From the NCBI GenBank assembly GCA_003645385.1, contig QNEY01000137.1:1-5371 (forward strand): a stretch of 5,371 nucleotides of DNA, read 5' to 3'. Source of the DNA: Gammaproteobacteria bacterium. GTDB taxonomy: Bacteria > Pseudomonadota > Gammaproteobacteria > Nitrosococcales > Methylophagaceae. The position numbers and the translations under genes are program-made. How positions within the stretch are numbered: the first letter of the stretch is position 1; each line of letters opens with the position of its first letter. Under the pieces are notes generated by a model. It worked only from the letters and a program-made list of their open reading frames with translations, was not told where the DNA came from and ran no database searches. Shown here one piece after another: positions 5,249-5,371 of this stretch.

Positions 5249-5371
5249 TACGTCAAACAACGTACATTTAACACACCATCAATAGCCTTGATTTCTGCTA
5301 TCACAGATTCGGATAATTCAGACTCAGTATCGATTAACGTATAAGCCGCGTCATTCAAAGACTTATTAAGC
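5248..5371 (-). CDS. serA: D-3-phosphoglycerate dehydrogenase, C-terminal end only (ACT domain)
   Basis: Only the last 40 codons and the stop are in the window; the gene continues past the right edge. The visible peptide reads LNKSLNDAAYTLIDTESELS, then about 20 more residues ending in KAIDGVLNVRCLT. The pattern NKS...D.AYT.ID.....S......I.AI.GVL.VR is the final beta-alpha-beta part of the ACT domain of SerA, which oxidises 3-phosphoglycerate in the first committed step of serine synthesis. In E. coli this domain binds serine for feedback inhibition. The residues resemble the roughly 390-residue form common in Gammaproteobacteria outside the enterics. The catalytic and NAD-binding parts are not visible, so identity rests on the ACT tail alone; another ACT-bearing enzyme is possible but less likely. 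It ends 115 bases before the start of the small exported protein on the same strand. Confidence 0.8.
   Translation of the reverse strand, partial: LNKSLNDAAYTLIDTESELSESVIAEIKAIDGVLNVRCLT

Overview
The window looks like a chromosomal segment of a gammaproteobacterium with moderately low G+C. I did not compute composition. The AlaC-type aminotransferase is very close to the enterobacterial protein, the threonine synthase is the short form, and the small exported protein belongs to a type I associate with Gammaproteobacteria. A Thiotrichales or Methylophaga-like host would fit, but this is only a guess. I see no rRNA, tRNA, CRISPR array, insertion sequence or other sign of recent transfer.

Left part (about 1-4194, + strand): four tightly spaced co-directional genes. 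They are an alaC-like alanine/pyruvate aminotransferase, hom (homoserine dehydrogenase with a C-terminal ACT domain), thrC (threonine synthase), and a four-helix membrane protein of unknown function. Gaps between them are 19, 64 and 6 bases, so a single transcription unit is likely. Its promoter lies outside the window. hom and thrC act on either side of homoserine kinase in the aspartate-to-threonine branch. The kinase gene thrB is not here.

Right part (4198-5371, - strand): reading leftwards from the right edge there is the last 40 codons of a serA-like phosphoglycerate dehydrogenase (ACT domain). Then comes a 115-base intergenic region with a plausible sigma70-type promoter and a widely spaced inverted repeat. 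A small signal-peptide-bearing protein follows, and 2 bases after it a MOSC-domain (YiiM-like) protein. The two halves converge with only 3 bases between stop codons (4194/4198). A weak AT-rich inverted repeat straddles that junction.

Most of the window is amino-acid housekeeping (alanine, threonine, serine). I do not find a convincing undescribed defence or mobile system. The parts worth a second look are the unassigned membrane protein fixed to the thr operon, the small periplasmic protein paired with the MOSC protein, and several short inverted repeats at gene boundaries. Three of the five gene starts inside the window are non-ATG (TTG, GTG, TTG).
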